Shown here in pieces: positions 9,283 through 18,560 of a DNA stretch of 64,000 nt. Every line of letters begins with the position of its first letter. Position 1 is the stretch's first letter. The stretch spans positions 440,177 through 504,176 of the forward strand of contig NZ_LMDY01000013.1 in the NCBI RefSeq assembly GCF_001425905.1. Direction: 5' to 3'. This DNA comes from Methylibium sp. Root1272 (lineage in GTDB: Bacteria; Pseudomonadota; Gammaproteobacteria; Burkholderiales; Burkholderiaceae_C). A program made the translations under genes and the position numbers. The notes beneath the pieces were generated by a model. The model made no database searches. It saw only the letters and a list, made by a program, of their open reading frames with translations, and had not been told where the DNA came from.

Positions 9283-9975
9283 TCAGGTGAGCGCTTTCGG
9301 TGGTCGTTGGTCGACACTCAGCATGGCGTCCCGCTCCGCGAACCACTCCGCCGCATGCTCGCATGCGGCGTACTCTTTGAAATAGGGCCCACCGATGGTG
9401 AAATGCACGTTGAATGCGTCTGCCTCTGGCGCGTCGTAGCCCACAAGGTGGTTCCATCCGTGAGGAAGTGCTCCGATCAAGTCGTCGCTGGCAAGCCACT
9501 TGAACTGATGCAACTCAAGGCCGGTCGCTGTGTTGACGAACTCCGGAGTCAGCGCGCGACATCGAGCGTTGTTGAACAGCATGACGCTCGACCAATTCTT
9601 CTTGCCGTACGCCGTCTGGGGCTTGTCGAGAAACTTGGTGTTTTCGGACGGGCGGTGGTCGTGCTTGACGCACATCACTGCATAGCGGTCATCGCGTAGC
9701 GCCCAGAGATTGGCAACGTCCTTGCGCATCAGCATGTCGCAATCCATGAACAGCGACCAACCCTCGTAGCTGCTCAGGTGAGGCGTGAGGAAGCGGGTGA
9801 ACGAGAAGTCGGTCGACTGCAGCGCTGTTGGTTCGCGCCAGAACACGTTCTTCAGGTTGCCCAGCGCCAGCGGGGTGATGCTCACGGGCTCCGATGATCT
9901 GGCCAAGATGCTGTGCGACAGCACGTGCCATGCAACCGTCTCTCGAGCGTCGAAGCCGATGAACACTCGGATCAT
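9283..9975 (-). CDS. GT8-like nucleotide-sugar glycosyltransferase
   Basis: From ATG 9975 (MIRVFIGFDARE) the protein has 230 residues. A longer frame upstream would run into the next gene and is not used. FMDCDM (77-81) is the DxD metal/nucleotide-sugar motif of GT-A enzymes, and the C-terminal NVHFTIGGPYF stretch fits the His/Gly region of GT8-like transferases. It is cytoplasmic, without membrane segments. Its start overlaps the stop of the DUF2919 gene by 4 bp, so the two are translationally coupled. It is convergent with the three-domain gene, only about 30 bp apart. Sugar and acceptor are unknown; context suggests the glycan of the pilus region. Confidence 0.72.
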   Translation of the reverse strand: MIRVFIGFDARETVAWHVLSHSILARSSEPVSITPLALGNLKNVFWREPTALQSTDFSFTRFLTPHLSSYEGWSLFMDCDMLMRKDVANLWALRDDRYAVMCVKHDHRPSENTKFLDKPQTAYGKKNWSSVMLFNNARCRALTPEFVNTATGLELHQFKWLASDDLIGALPHGWNHLVGYDAPEADAFNVHFTIGGPYFKEYAACEHAAEWFAERDAMLSVDQRPPKALT

Positions 9976-10481
9976 GTTGGCGTTGATTTCGCGGCGGGCC
10001 GGGCGGGAAACTCGCTGAACAGCTGGCGGTAGTACGGCGTCGTGTACAAGCTCAAAGCAATCGCTGCGTCCAGCACGGCACAGCTGATGAGAAACAACTC
10101 CGGCCAAGGCAGCCAGTAATCCGACTTTAGCAGTAGGTTCACCGTCCAGCCGATGTTCGCTGCCGCCGTCAGCGCCACGATCTCACGCCCGCGGCGCCAC
10201 AGCATTCGGGTCGGTGTTCCGGCGGAGGGCTGTCGGTGGAAGGCGGCCAGGGCCAGCAGCACGATGGGGATTTCCATGCTCAGCGCAACCCAAGGCACGC
10301 CCCCGTCGCCGAGCAGCAGCACTGACGACCCTTCGCGGCGAGCAGAAACGACGATCAACACAAGCAGTACCCAGTGACGCGCGAGAAGCGCCAGTGCAAC
10401 CCATAGCAATCCGGGGACGCGCAGAACGCCGTGGCGGTCAATCTGGAACGCCACCTCGTGCGGTGAGAGCTTGTCGGCCAT
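9972..10481 (-). CDS. DUF2919 family inner-membrane protein
   Basis: The 169-residue protein opens with LSPHEVAFQIDRHGVLRVP and then about four transmembrane helices (LLWVALALLARHWVLLVLIV, VALSMEIPIVLLALAAF, a third around IVALTAAANIGWTV and a fourth around LFLISCAVLDAAIALS). This opening and layout match DUF2919 proteins as I remember them; their function is unknown. It is first gene of a two-gene operon with the GT8-like transferase (4-bp overlap). Together they might form a membrane-associated glycosylation step (inference). Confidence 0.65.
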   Translation of the reverse strand: MADKLSPHEVAFQIDRHGVLRVPGLLWVALALLARHWVLLVLIVVSARREGSSVLLLGDGGVPWVALSMEIPIVLLALAAFHRQPSAGTPTRMLWRRGREIVALTAAANIGWTVNLLLKSDYWLPWPELFLISCAVLDAAIALSLYTTPYYRQLFSEFPARPAAKSTPT

Positions 10482-10555
10482 GGAGAGAGGTGCCAGCTTG
10501 TGCTTGGTCTACAACGGCGATTCAGCGCGTGCAGCTGATCTTGAAGGGCAAGATG

Positions 10556-11359
10556 CTACAGCGTGAACACCAACCCCTTCACCAACGGCTCCACCCGGTG
10601 TGCTGTGTCGATTGCCCGGATCTGCGCCACCACCGCCGCCACCTCGCCGGGCTTGGGGTGGGTGATGTGCACCGGCACGCTGCCGTCCAGCTGGGCCAGC
10701 TCGGTGGCCAGGCTGCTCGGCGCGAGGTGGCCGCTCAGATCGGCGAGCCAGCGCTCATCGTCGCCGAAGGCGGTCTCGATGATCAGGTGGGCGATGCGCC
10801 GGCCCTTCAGGGCTGCCCACAGCGCGGGGTTGGGGCCGGTGTCGCCGCTGTAGACCCACCAGCCTTCGTCGCTGTCGACGGCGAAGCCGCAGGCCGGCAC
10901 GGTGTGCGATGCGGGCAACACCTCCACGCGCCGCTCGGCATCGCCGTGGCCGAAGCGCAGCGTGTCACCGATGGCAAAGGGCAGCAACCGGAGGATCGGA
11001 TAAGCCGCGCTCGGGATGCTGGTGAAGTCGGGCCAGAGCTGGCCGTTGAAGAGGTGGGCGCGCAGCGCCGCCAGCGTCTCGGGCAGGCCGTGCACGCGGA
11101 TCGGTCCGCGCTCGGGCTGGGCGAGACGCAGCTTCATCACGCTGTCGGCGAGCAGCGGGATCGCCAGCACGTGATCGAGATGGGAGTGCGAGACCAGGAT
11201 GTCGTCGACGCGGGCCATCGCGTCGAGGGCCATGTCGCCGACGCCGGTGCCGGCGTCGATCAGCACGTTGTCGTCGAGCAGGAAGGCAGTGGTGCGGCTG
11301 CCCGAGGCGATGGAGCCGGAGCAGCCGAGCACCTGCAGGCGCACCGGGGGGCGGCTCAT
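10556..11359 (-). CDS. Metallo-beta-lactamase-fold phosphodiesterase (class II cyclic-nucleotide PDE-like)
   Basis: The 267-residue protein has the metal-binding motif SHSHLDH (His58, His60, Asp62, His63), a later ASHTVPACGF, DTGP and the terminal HITHPKP, in the order seen in class II 3',5'-cyclic nucleotide phosphodiesterases and the related RNase Z fold. LQVLGCSGSI at the start is typical. It probably hydrolyses cAMP or another phosphodiester in the cytoplasm. It is the last gene of a same-strand row with FHA, PP2C and kinase genes, but 219 bp separate it from the FHA gene, so it may have its own promoter. A tRNA-processing role is less likely because the domain lacks an exosite arm. Confidence 0.75.
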   Translation of the reverse strand: MSRPPVRLQVLGCSGSIASGSRTTAFLLDDNVLIDAGTGVGDMALDAMARVDDILVSHSHLDHVLAIPLLADSVMKLRLAQPERGPIRVHGLPETLAALRAHLFNGQLWPDFTSIPSAAYPILRLLPFAIGDTLRFGHGDAERRVEVLPASHTVPACGFAVDSDEGWWVYSGDTGPNPALWAALKGRRIAHLIIETAFGDDERWLADLSGHLAPSSLATELAQLDGSVPVHITHPKPGEVAAVVAQIRAIDTAHRVEPLVKGLVFTL

Positions 11360-11578
11360 GGGTTCGGCACCGGCAACGCCGCGGTGGCAAGGATCTGGAA
11401 AACGAGGAACGTCACACTCGCATGGTGCCGCCGGGCCGATTGGCGGGCAAGCGCCTGGCTGTGCGATGCCTCACGGGCCGGCAGCCGGCGCGACGGGGCG
11501 CGTCGCAAAGCGGGTGCGCGGCGGCATTAATGCCTGCAGCGGCATCTCGGGCAGCCGAGGCGCCGAGGCCTTTCGCGT

Positions 11579-12241
11579 TCAGTTCTGCACGAATTGCATT
11601 TGCGTGCCGGCGAGTTCGATCACGTCACCATTCTTCAAGTGCACGGGGTCGCTGCCGACCTCGCTGCCGTTGACGGTGGGGCGGCTGCCACCCTCGACGT
11701 GGGCGAACACGTAGCCGCCCGGGCGCTTGGTGATCGAGGCGACCTGCACGCCGGGCTTGCCGACAGTCGTGACCACCTTGGTCAGCGCGACCTCGCGGCC
11801 GACCGCCGCTCCGTTGAGCACCTTGATCAAGGCCGAACTGGTGCCCGTCAACGCTGCGAAGTTGGTGTTGCTCATCGGCGCCGTGTGCTGGAAGTTCGGC
11901 GCGGTGGCCGCCGCACCCGGCTTGATGATCATGGTCTTCTCGTAGTCCGAGCTTTCGACGCTCAGGTACTTGATCTTGTACTTGCCGATCTCGACGGTGT
12001 CGTTGTGCTGCAGCAGCTGCTTCTTCACGGCCTTCCCGTTGATGTAGGTGCCGTTGGTGCTGTTGAGGTCTTCGATGAAGACGTCCTGGCCCACCATCTG
12101 CAGCACCGCGTGCTCGCCGCTGACGGCCAGGTTGTCGATCACGATGTCGTTGTAGGGCCGGCGACCGAGTGTCGTCTTGTCCTTGGTGAGCTGGACTTCC
12201 TTGATGACGACCCCGTCCAGCGATACGACCAGCTTGCCCAT
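11579..12241 (-). CDS. Double FHA-domain protein
   Basis: This protein has 220 residues from ATG 12241 (MGKLVVSLDG). A longer frame would overlap the phosphatase gene and lacks homology. Residues 22-95 form a canonical FHA domain: TTLGRRPYNDIVID, SGEHA and DLNSTNGTYING, which bind phosphothreonine. A linker with two Thr-rich stretches (YEKTMIIKP is a likely kinase target of the ETTM type) leads to a second, degenerate FHA-like domain at about 140-220 (TVGKPGVQVASITKRPGGY, PTVNG, LKNGDVIEL). The neighbouring kinase and phosphatase almost certainly set its phosphorylation state. Cytoplasmic. Confidence 0.88.
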   Translation of the reverse strand: MGKLVVSLDGVVIKEVQLTKDKTTLGRRPYNDIVIDNLAVSGEHAVLQMVGQDVFIEDLNSTNGTYINGKAVKKQLLQHNDTVEIGKYKIKYLSVESSDYEKTMIIKPGAAATAPNFQHTAPMSNTNFAALTGTSSALIKVLNGAAVGREVALTKVVTTVGKPGVQVASITKRPGGYVFAHVEGGSRPTVNGSEVGSDPVHLKNGDVIELAGTQMQFVQN

Positions 12242-12320
12242 GCGTGACCCCGTGCGTCTGACTTCTGATGTGGTGGAACCCGACGACCTGCTGCGCGCCT
12301 GAATGTCCGGGCGCTGCCCC

Positions 12321-13130
12321 TCAGCGGCGGAACGGCCACCAGGCCCGCGATACCGGCGCGGTGCCCGAAGCGCGCACCAGAATGACCGAGATGTTATCCC
12401 GTCCGCCAGCGTCATTGGCAGCCTGCACCAGCGCCTGAGCGGCCTGTGGCAAAGAGTCGTGCTGGCGCAACACGGCGGCGATCTGCTCGTCGTCGATCAT
12501 GTCCGACAGCCCGTCCGAACAGAGCAGGATCCAGTCGCCGGGTTGGGTCTGGTGCAGATGGGTTTCCAGCAGCACGGTGTCCTCGACGCCGACCGCTCGG
12601 GTGACCAGGTTCTTGTTGTTCGAGGCGGCCGCCTGTTCGGGCGTGATCAGACCGGCATCGAGCTGCTCCTGCAGCAGGGAATGGTCGCGGGTGACCTGCG
12701 ACAGCTCGCCCTCGCGCCAGCGGTAGCCGCGCGAATCGCCGATGTGTCCGAGCAGCAGTCGTGAGTCCCTGAGCACGGCCACCACGAGCGTGGTGCCCAT
12801 GCCGGCGTACTGCGGGTTGGAGTTGGCGGCGTTGAAGATCGCGCGATTGGCGTTGTCGACGCAGATGTCCATGGCGCGCCGCACGTCGGTATCGGTGGCC
12901 TGGGCGCTGGCCTCGCTGAGCCAGCGGCCGAGTTCGGCCTTGATGAAGCTGGTGGCCATGCTGCTGGCCACCTCGCCGGCGTTGTAGCCGCCCATGCCGT
13001 CGGCCAGGACCGCCAGGCAGGCGGCCTCGTCGATCACCACCGCGTCTTCGTTGTTGTTGCGCGATCGGCCGGTGTCCGTGGCACTGACGAACTCGAAACG
13101 CAGGGCGGGGGGGGTCGGGAGCGTGGGCAT
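12321..13130 (-). CDS. PP2C-type Ser/Thr protein phosphatase
   Basis: From ATG 13130 the protein has 269 residues; a GTG at 13166 that overlaps the kinase stop codon would add 12. Motifs of PPM/PP2C phosphatases are in order: RSRNNNEDA (22-30), LADGMGGY (42-49), GMGTTLVV, GHIGDSRGY, LLCSDGLSDM and GRDNISVIL, supplying the metal-binding aspartates. It is soluble, with no membrane helix. It probably reverses phosphorylation by the kinase encoded immediately upstream, including of the FHA protein immediately downstream. Confidence 0.92.
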   Translation of the reverse strand: MPTLPTPPALRFEFVSATDTGRSRNNNEDAVVIDEAACLAVLADGMGGYNAGEVASSMATSFIKAELGRWLSEASAQATDTDVRRAMDICVDNANRAIFNAANSNPQYAGMGTTLVVAVLRDSRLLLGHIGDSRGYRWREGELSQVTRDHSLLQEQLDAGLITPEQAAASNNKNLVTRAVGVEDTVLLETHLHQTQPGDWILLCSDGLSDMIDDEQIAAVLRQHDSLPQAAQALVQAANDAGGRDNISVILVRASGTAPVSRAWWPFRR

Positions 13131-13165
13131 CGGAAAGCAACTGAGCGCGCCAGTGCGCGTGAACA

Positions 13166-14281
13166 CTAGGGATTGTGCCCGGCTTCTGGCGCTGCGGGCG
13201 CCGGGCCGGCACCGCCGGAAGCCACGTCAGCGCCAGCTGCCGCCGGCTCCCGTGCCTGTTCCCGCAGCTGGGCCAGCACCGCATGCAGGTCGGTGGCCAT
13301 CGCGTCGCCGTCGGCGTAGCGGATCTCCGGGCGCTTCTCCAGCGCCAGGGCCACGATGTCGGCCAGCGCCGCGGGCAGCTCGGGGCGCAGCGTGCGCACG
13401 TCGGGCGCCACGTCGTTGGCGATCGATCGGATCAGTTCGGCCATCGACTCCGGTCGGTGCGGCAGCGTGCCGGTCAGCAGCTGGAACAGTGTGACGCCGA
13501 GGGCATAGAGGTCGCTGCGTCCGTCGACGCGGGCGCCCGCCATCTGCTCCGGCGACATGAACGACGGCGTTCCCAGCACGATCCCGGTCCGCGTCTGCGT
13601 CGAGTCGATGATGCGGGCGATGCCGAAGTCGGTGACCTTGACCATGCCGCTCTTGAGCTCGACCATGATGTTGGCCGGCTTGATGTCGCGATGGGTCACG
13701 CCCTGGCGGTGTGCGTGAGCCAGCGCCTGAGCCACGCGGGCGATGATGCCCAGCACAGCCGGTACCGGCAGCAGCCGGCTGGGCTGGGTGAACTCGCTGA
13801 GATCGCGGCCGCTCAGCAGCTCCATCGCGATGTAGGCGGTACCGTCCTGCTCGCCGGCCTCGCGGACCGACACGATGTCGGGGTGGTGCAGCCGGCCGGC
13901 CATCTCGGCTTCGCGGAAGAAACGCTCGCGGGCGTCCTTCAGCGCGTCGCCGTGGAATTCGCGGCCGAGCGCCATGGTCTTCAGTGCCACCGCCTCGCCG
14001 GTGCGCTCGTCACGGCACCGCAGCACGGCGCCCATCGCGCCGTGGCCGATGTCGCGCTCGACCACGTACGGCCCGATGCGGCGCTGTTGTGCGTCCAGGA
14101 CGCGCGGGTCGAGCACGGTATCGGCCACCGTGTCGAGCTGGGTGCTGACGAAGTTGAAGCCCGGCGCCCGATCCGACCGGCGTTGCGCCGGTGCCTTGCG
14201 TTGCCGGTAGCGCCAAGCCCACAGCAGGCCGGCCGCGGCCGCCGCACCCAGCGCCAGCCCCATCCAGAAGAGGTCAGTCAT
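13166..14281 (-). CDS. Membrane-anchored eukaryotic-type Ser/Thr protein kinase
   Basis: The 371-residue protein has one N-terminal membrane helix (about 4-22, GLALGAAAAAGLLWAW). The Hanks-type kinase domain follows at about 72-345: the glycine loop GHGAMGAV (79-86), Lys101, HRDIKPAN (197-204), DFG (218-220) and SPE (243-245). All catalytic residues are present. The tail is Ala/Pro-rich. Because the helix is at the N-terminus and the kinase follows basic residues, the kinase should face the cytoplasm with no sensor domain outside, so its stimulus must be internal or come from partners. It is first gene of the kinase-PP2C-FHA row; the PP2C gene begins at or just after its stop codon. Confidence 0.92.
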   Translation of the reverse strand: MTDLFWMGLALGAAAAAGLLWAWRYRQRKAPAQRRSDRAPGFNFVSTQLDTVADTVLDPRVLDAQQRRIGPYVVERDIGHGAMGAVLRCRDERTGEAVALKTMALGREFHGDALKDARERFFREAEMAGRLHHPDIVSVREAGEQDGTAYIAMELLSGRDLSEFTQPSRLLPVPAVLGIIARVAQALAHAHRQGVTHRDIKPANIMVELKSGMVKVTDFGIARIIDSTQTRTGIVLGTPSFMSPEQMAGARVDGRSDLYALGVTLFQLLTGTLPHRPESMAELIRSIANDVAPDVRTLRPELPAALADIVALALEKRPEIRYADGDAMATDLHAVLAQLREQAREPAAAGADVASGGAGPAPAAPEAGHNP

Positions 14282-14417
14282 GCCGCCCGTGCCGCCGCGG
14301 CAGGCGCCCGGCAGGCTGATTTCAGGCAGCCGCCCGGTGCGCGGTGGGGGAAACGAGGCGTCTCAGCGGGGGGAATGGTCAGTGCCATCCCCGAACGTTA
14401 GCAGGCCCCGCGCCGCT

Positions 14418-15122
14418 TCAGGCGCTCGGCGCCGGCGTGCGGCCGCGCGCCACCCACTTGCCGATCGCCAGCACCAGCAGCGCGCCGGAGAGGCCGGCGG
14501 CGTACTTGAGGGTGTCGGTCTGCGCGATCAGGTGCGTCACGGCGGGGTCGGTGACCGCCATGGTCCCCGCGATCCAGCCCAGCAGCATGCCGCCGACCGT
14601 GATGATGATCGGGAAGCGGTCCATCAGCTTGAGCACCAGCTGGCTGCCCCAGACGATGATGGGGATGCTGACCAGCAGGCCGAAGATCACCAGCGGCATC
14701 TTGTGATCGCCGCCGGCGCTTTCGGCGGCCCCGGCAATCGCGATGACGTTGTCGATGCTCATCACCAGGTCGGCGACGATCACGGTCTTGACGGCGCTCC
14801 ACAGCTTGTCGCTGCCCTGGATGTTGCCGTGGCCGTCCTCATGATCCGGCGCGAGCAGCTTCACGCCGATCCACACCAGCAGCGCAGCCCCCACCAGCTT
14901 GAGATAGGGGATCGCCAGCAGCGTCAGCGCGAAGAAGATCAGGATGACGCGCAGGATGATGGCGCCGGCGGTGCCCCACAGGATGCCCTTGGTCCGCTGC
15001 GCCGGCGGCAGCTGCCGGCAGGCCAGCGCGATGACCACGGCGTTGTCGCCGCCGAGCACGATGTCGATCAGGATGATCTGCCCCACCGCGACCCAGAAGT
15101 CGGGGGTCATGAACTGTTCCAT
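14418..15122 (-). CDS. TerC/YjbE family integral membrane protein
   Basis: The 234-residue polytopic protein has about seven helices. The paired acidic motifs DIVLGGDNAVVIAL (about 20-33) and DLVMSIDNVIAIAG are diagnostic for TerC-like transporters, which are implicated in metal (often Mn2+) export and tellurite resistance. A hydrophilic loop (PDHEDGHGN) lies in the middle. It is probably transcribed alone; about 180 bp upstream up to sucD hold the sucCD terminator. I saw no yybP-ykoY riboswitch signature. Confidence 0.88.
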   Translation of the reverse strand: MEQFMTPDFWVAVGQIILIDIVLGGDNAVVIALACRQLPPAQRTKGILWGTAGAIILRVILIFFALTLLAIPYLKLVGAALLVWIGVKLLAPDHEDGHGNIQGSDKLWSAVKTVIVADLVMSIDNVIAIAGAAESAGGDHKMPLVIFGLLVSIPIIVWGSQLVLKLMDRFPIIITVGGMLLGWIAGTMAVTDPAVTHLIAQTDTLKYAAGLSGALLVLAIGKWVARGRTPAPSA

Positions 15123-15243
15123 CTGGCTTCCTTCTGATGCGCTGTGCGGGCAGAGCCCACGAACCTCGGGCAGTGTAGAGGCCCGCCACCCCAGCTTGGC
15201 TTGCGGAGACTACGCATTCGACGGCCGGCCGTTGCTGAACGAA

Positions 15244-15267
15244 CAAGGCCGCCCGAGGGCGGCCTTG
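15244..15267 (-). terminator. Terminator of sucCD
   Basis: Perfect stem CAAGGCCGCC / GGCGGCCTTG with a CGAG loop, located about 40 bp past the sucD stop. On the minus strand it is followed by TTCGTTC, a weak T-rich tail. Confidence 0.75.
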
Positions 15268-15306
15268 TGGCTGGGTCGGCGCGCCACGGCGCGCCGGGTC
15301 GTGGGG

Positions 15307-16200
15307 TCAGAGCAGCCCCTTGAGCAGCTTGCCCATCTCCGACGGATTGCGCGTGACCGTGAAGCCGCACTCCTCCATGATCGCCAGCTTGGCGTCGGCC
15401 GTGTCGGCGCCGCCCGAGATCAGCGCGCCGGCATGGCCCATGCGCTTGCCGGGGGGCGCGGTGACGCCGGCGATGAAGCCGACGATGGGCTTCTTCATGT
15501 TCGCCTTGCACCAGCGGGCCGCTTCGGCCTCGTCCGGGCCGCCGATCTCGCCGATCATGATCACCGCATCGGTGTCCGGATCGTCGTTGAAGGCCCTCAT
15601 GATGTCGATGTGCTTCAGGCCGTTGATCGGGTCGCCGCCGATGCCGACCGCGCTCGACTGGCCGAGACCCAGTTCGGTGAGTTGCGCGACCGCCTCATAG
15701 GTCAGCGTGCCGGAGCGGCTGACGACGCCGATGCGGCCCTTGCGGTGAATGTGGCCCGGCATGATGCCGATCTTGATCTCGTCGGGCGTGATCAGCCCCG
15801 GACAATTGGGGCCCAGCAGCAGCGTCTTCTTGCCGCCGGCGGTCTCCTTGGCCTTCATCTTGTTGCGTACCTCGAGCATGTCCTTGACCGGAATGCCCTC
15901 GGTGATCGCGATCACCAGGTCGAGGTCGGCCTCGACGGCCTCCCAGATCGCCGCGGCAGCGCCCGCCGGCGGCACATAGACCACGCTCACGGTCGCGCCG
16001 GTGTTCCGGGCCGCGTCCTGCACGCTGGCGAAGATCGGGATGCCCTCGAAATCTTCCCCGGCCTTCTTCGGGTTCACGCCGGCGACGAAGCAATTCTTGC
16101 CGTTGGCATAGTCACGGCAGCCGCGGGTGTGGAACTGGCCCGTCTTACCGGTGATGCCCTGCGTGATGACCTTGGTGTCCTTGTTGATCAGGATGCTCAT
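15307..16200 (-). CDS. sucD: Succinyl-CoA synthetase alpha subunit
   Basis: The 297-residue protein is close to the family length. The N-terminal CoA-binding Rossmann part contains [11 protein letters not shown] (11-21) and GVNPKK. The phospho-histidine is His256 in [14 protein letters not shown]. It forms a heterotetramer with SucC and makes succinate plus ATP/GTP from succinyl-CoA in the citric acid cycle. sucC ends 19 bp upstream, so the pair is one operon. A terminator hairpin follows at 15244-15267. Confidence 0.98.
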   Translation of the reverse strand: MSILINKDTKVITQGITGKTGQFHTRGCRDYANGKNCFVAGVNPKKAGEDFEGIPIFASVQDAARNTGATVSVVYVPPAGAAAAIWEAVEADLDLVIAITEGIPVKDMLEVRNKMKAKETAGGKKTLLLGPNCPGLITPDEIKIGIMPGHIHRKGRIGVVSRSGTLTYEAVAQLTELGLGQSSAVGIGGDPINGLKHIDIMRAFNDDPDTDAVIMIGEIGGPDEAEAARWCKANMKKPIVGFIAGVTAPPGKRMGHAGALISGGADTADAKLAIMEECGFTVTRNPSEMGKLLKGLL

Positions 16201-16219
16201 GATGCGGTTCTTCCTCGGC

Positions 16220-17386
16220 TCACTGCTTCTTGATGGCGGCGACCACGGCGGTCGCGGCCTCGGCCATGGTGTCGGCGGCGATGATGGGCAGGCCGCTGTC
16301 GGCCAGCATCTTCTTGCCGATCTGCTCGTTGGTGCCCTTCATCCGCACCACCAGCGGCACGTTCAGGTTGACCGCCTTGCAGGCCGTGATCACGCCCTCG
16401 GCGATGGTGTCGCAGCGCATGATGCCGCCGAAGATGTTGACCAGGATGGCCTTCACCTCGGGGTTCTTCAGCATGATCTTGAAGGCCTCGGTCACCTTCT
16501 CGGCGGTCGCGCCGCCGCCCACGTCGAGGAAGTTGGCCGGCGAACCGCCGAACAGCTTGATGGTGTCCATGGTTGCCATCGCCAGTCCGGCGCCGTTGAC
16601 CAGGCAGCCGATGTTGCCGTCGAGCTGGATGTAGGCGAGATCGAACTTGCTGGCCTCGATCTCGGCGGGATCTTCCTCGTCGAGGTCGCGGTAGGCGACG
16701 ATCTCGGGATGGCGGAACAGCGCATTGGCGTCGAAGTTGAACTTCGCGTCGAGCGCCTTGATGTTGCCGTTGCCTTCGAGGATCAGCGGGTTGATCTCGG
16801 CCAGCGACGAATCAGTGGCCATGTAGCACTGGTAGAGCTTCCTGAACACGTCGATCGCCTGAGCCTGGCTGGCCGCCGGCACGCCGATGCCCTGGGCCAG
16901 CTCGACGCCTTGCGCCTCGGTCAGGCCGGTCGCCGGGTCGACGAAGACCTTGATGATCTTCTCGGGCGTCGCGTGCGCGACCTCCTCGATGTCCATGCCC
17001 CCTTCGGAGCTGGCCATGATGGCGACCTTCTGCGTCGCGCGGTCGGTGACGGCGGCGACGTAGTATTCCTTCTTGATGTCGGCGCCTTCCTCGATCAGCA
17101 GGCGACGCACCTTCTGGCCGTCCGGGCCGGTCTGGTGGGTCTTGAGCTGCATGCCGAGGATCTCGCCGGACAGCGCCTTGACGTCGTCGAGGCTGCGGCC
17201 GAGCTTCACGCCACCGCCCTTGCCGCGGCCGCCTGCGTGAATCTGCGCCTTCACGACCCACACCGGGCCGCCGAGCTTCTGGGCGGCCTCGACGGCCTCC
17301 TGCACAGTGAACGCCGGATAGCCGCGAGGCACCGGGACGCCGAACTGGCGCAGGATCTCTTTGCCTTGGTATTCGTGGATCTTCAT
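16220..17386 (-). CDS. sucC: Succinyl-CoA synthetase beta subunit
   Basis: This protein has 388 residues from ATG 17386 ([16 protein letters not shown]), the usual start and length; the frame stays open further upstream but without homology. The N-terminal ATP-grasp domain contains [16 protein letters not shown] and the C-terminal domain [31 protein letters not shown] and [10 protein letters not shown]. It binds nucleotide and, with SucD, succinate. It is first gene of the sucCD operon. A PhaR-like palindrome (17503-17517) lies about 115 bp upstream, shared with the divergent argC. Confidence 0.98.
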   Translation of the reverse strand: MKIHEYQGKEILRQFGVPVPRGYPAFTVQEAVEAAQKLGGPVWVVKAQIHAGGRGKGGGVKLGRSLDDVKALSGEILGMQLKTHQTGPDGQKVRRLLIEEGADIKKEYYVAAVTDRATQKVAIMASSEGGMDIEEVAHATPEKIIKVFVDPATGLTEAQGVELAQGIGVPAASQAQAIDVFRKLYQCYMATDSSLAEINPLILEGNGNIKALDAKFNFDANALFRHPEIVAYRDLDEEDPAEIEASKFDLAYIQLDGNIGCLVNGAGLAMATMDTIKLFGGSPANFLDVGGGATAEKVTEAFKIMLKNPEVKAILVNIFGGIMRCDTIAEGVITACKAVNLNVPLVVRMKGTNEQIGKKMLADSGLPIIAADTMAEAATAVVAAIKKQ

Positions 17387-17502
17387 GGTCGCGCTGTGTT
17401 CGAAGGTGGGTGGTTCGAGTCGAAGAAGTCGGACGGATCGGCGCCCGCCCGCGGGCGGTACGGCGCGGGTGGCACGCCGGCAAAAGCCAATCGACTTTAG
17501 CA

Positions 17503-17517
17503 TGCTGCATTGCACCA
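17503..17517. promoter_or_regulatory. PhaR-like palindrome between sucC and argC
   Basis: TGCTGCATTGCACCA is a near-perfect inverted repeat centred on 17510, with one mismatch. It resembles TGC-rich sites bound by the polyhydroxybutyrate regulator PhaR and a better copy at 22587-22601. It lies in the 219-bp divergent region, so it could act on either gene. Assignment rests on motif resemblance only. Confidence 0.35.
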
Positions 17518-17605
17518 AGAACCCCACGGGAACCCTTGATGACATGCAGCTGACGCCCGGCGTTGCTACCATCGATGTTCCTCTTCCCGTCCTTTCTTCC
17601 ACACC

Positions 17606-18529
17606 ATGAGCACCCGCCCGGCCCGCATCTTCATCGACGGCGAAGCCGGCACAACCGGGCTGGGTATCCGCGAACGACTGGCCGGGACGGGCGGGATCGA
17701 GCTCGTCAGCATCGACCCCGCTCGCCGCAAGGATGCGGGCGCGAAACGCGAGCTGATGGCCGGCGTGGACCTGGTGGTGCTGTGCCTGCACGACGACGCC
17801 GCGCGCGAATCGGTGGCCCTGGCAGACAGTCTGCCGGGCGGGGGGCCGAAGATCGTCGACGCCAGCACGGCCCATCGCGTGGCGCCTGGCTGGGCCTATG
17901 GATTTCCGGAGTTGGTGCCGGAGCAGGCATCGGCCGTGGCGGCGTCACGCCGCGTTGCCAATCCCGGCTGCTATCCGACCGGTGGCATCGCGTTGCTGCG
18001 CCCCTTGGTCGATGCGGGTTTGCTGCCGTCAGACTATCCGGTGGCAGTGCACGCTGTAAGTGGTTACTCCGGTGGCGGTAGAGCGATGATCGAGGCTTAC
18101 GAAGCGGGCAGTGCGCCGTCCTTCGAGCTCTACGGCCTCGGTCTCGAACACAAGCACTTGCCCGAACTGCAGCAGTACAGCCGTCTGGATCGTCGGCCGA
18201 TCTTCGTGCCGAGCGTCGGTAATTTCCGCCAAGGCATGCTGGTGCAGGTGGCGCTGCACCTCGATCTGCTGAACGGGCACCCGAAGCCAGCCGATCTGGA
18301 GGCGGCGCTGCAGTCACGCTATGCCGGGCAGCAGTGGGTTCAGGTAGTGACGGCGGAGCCGGGCGGCAAGATCGAGGCCGAAGCGCTCAACGACAGCAAC
18401 CGGCTGGAGTTGCGGGTCTACGGCAACCAGGATCGCGGCCAAGCCGTGCTCGTGGCGCGGCTCGACAACCTGGGCAAGGGCGCGTCGGGGGCTGCGGTGC
18501 AGAACATCGGGCTCATGCTCGGCCTGTGA
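17606..18529 (+). CDS. argC: N-acetyl-gamma-glutamyl-phosphate reductase (short, type 2)
   Basis: The 307-residue protein catalyses NADPH-dependent reduction of N-acetylglutamyl-phosphate, third step of arginine synthesis. [18 protein letters not shown] is the nucleotide-binding start, NPGCYPTG carries the catalytic Cys, and [11 protein letters not shown] and GLEHKHLPE follow. Length and the EAGTTG start match the shorter ArgC type rather than the ~345-residue one. It is a single gene, divergent from sucC and convergent with recX. Confidence 0.95.
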   Translation: MSTRPARIFIDGEAGTTGLGIRERLAGTGGIELVSIDPARRKDAGAKRELMAGVDLVVLCLHDDAARESVALADSLPGGGPKIVDASTAHRVAPGWAYGFPELVPEQASAVAASRRVANPGCYPTGGIALLRPLVDAGLLPSDYPVAVHAVSGYSGGGRAMIEAYEAGSAPSFELYGLGLEHKHLPELQQYSRLDRRPIFVPSVGNFRQGMLVQVALHLDLLNGHPKPADLEAALQSRYAGQQWVQVVTAEPGGKIEAEALNDSNRLELRVYGNQDRGQAVLVARLDNLGKGASGAAVQNIGLMLGL

Positions 18530-18560
18530 TCTGCGAGACGCCACGCCGCAAGTGAGCGGC

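Noticed and set aside
10556-14281. Type VI secretion locus suggested by kinase/PP2C/FHA genes
   Set aside because: None of the structural genes (tssB/C, hcp, clpV, vgrG) is near.
16220-17875. Longer sucC frame starting near 17875
   Set aside because: It would overlap argC on the other strand, and SucC homology begins at [10 protein letters not shown] (17386).
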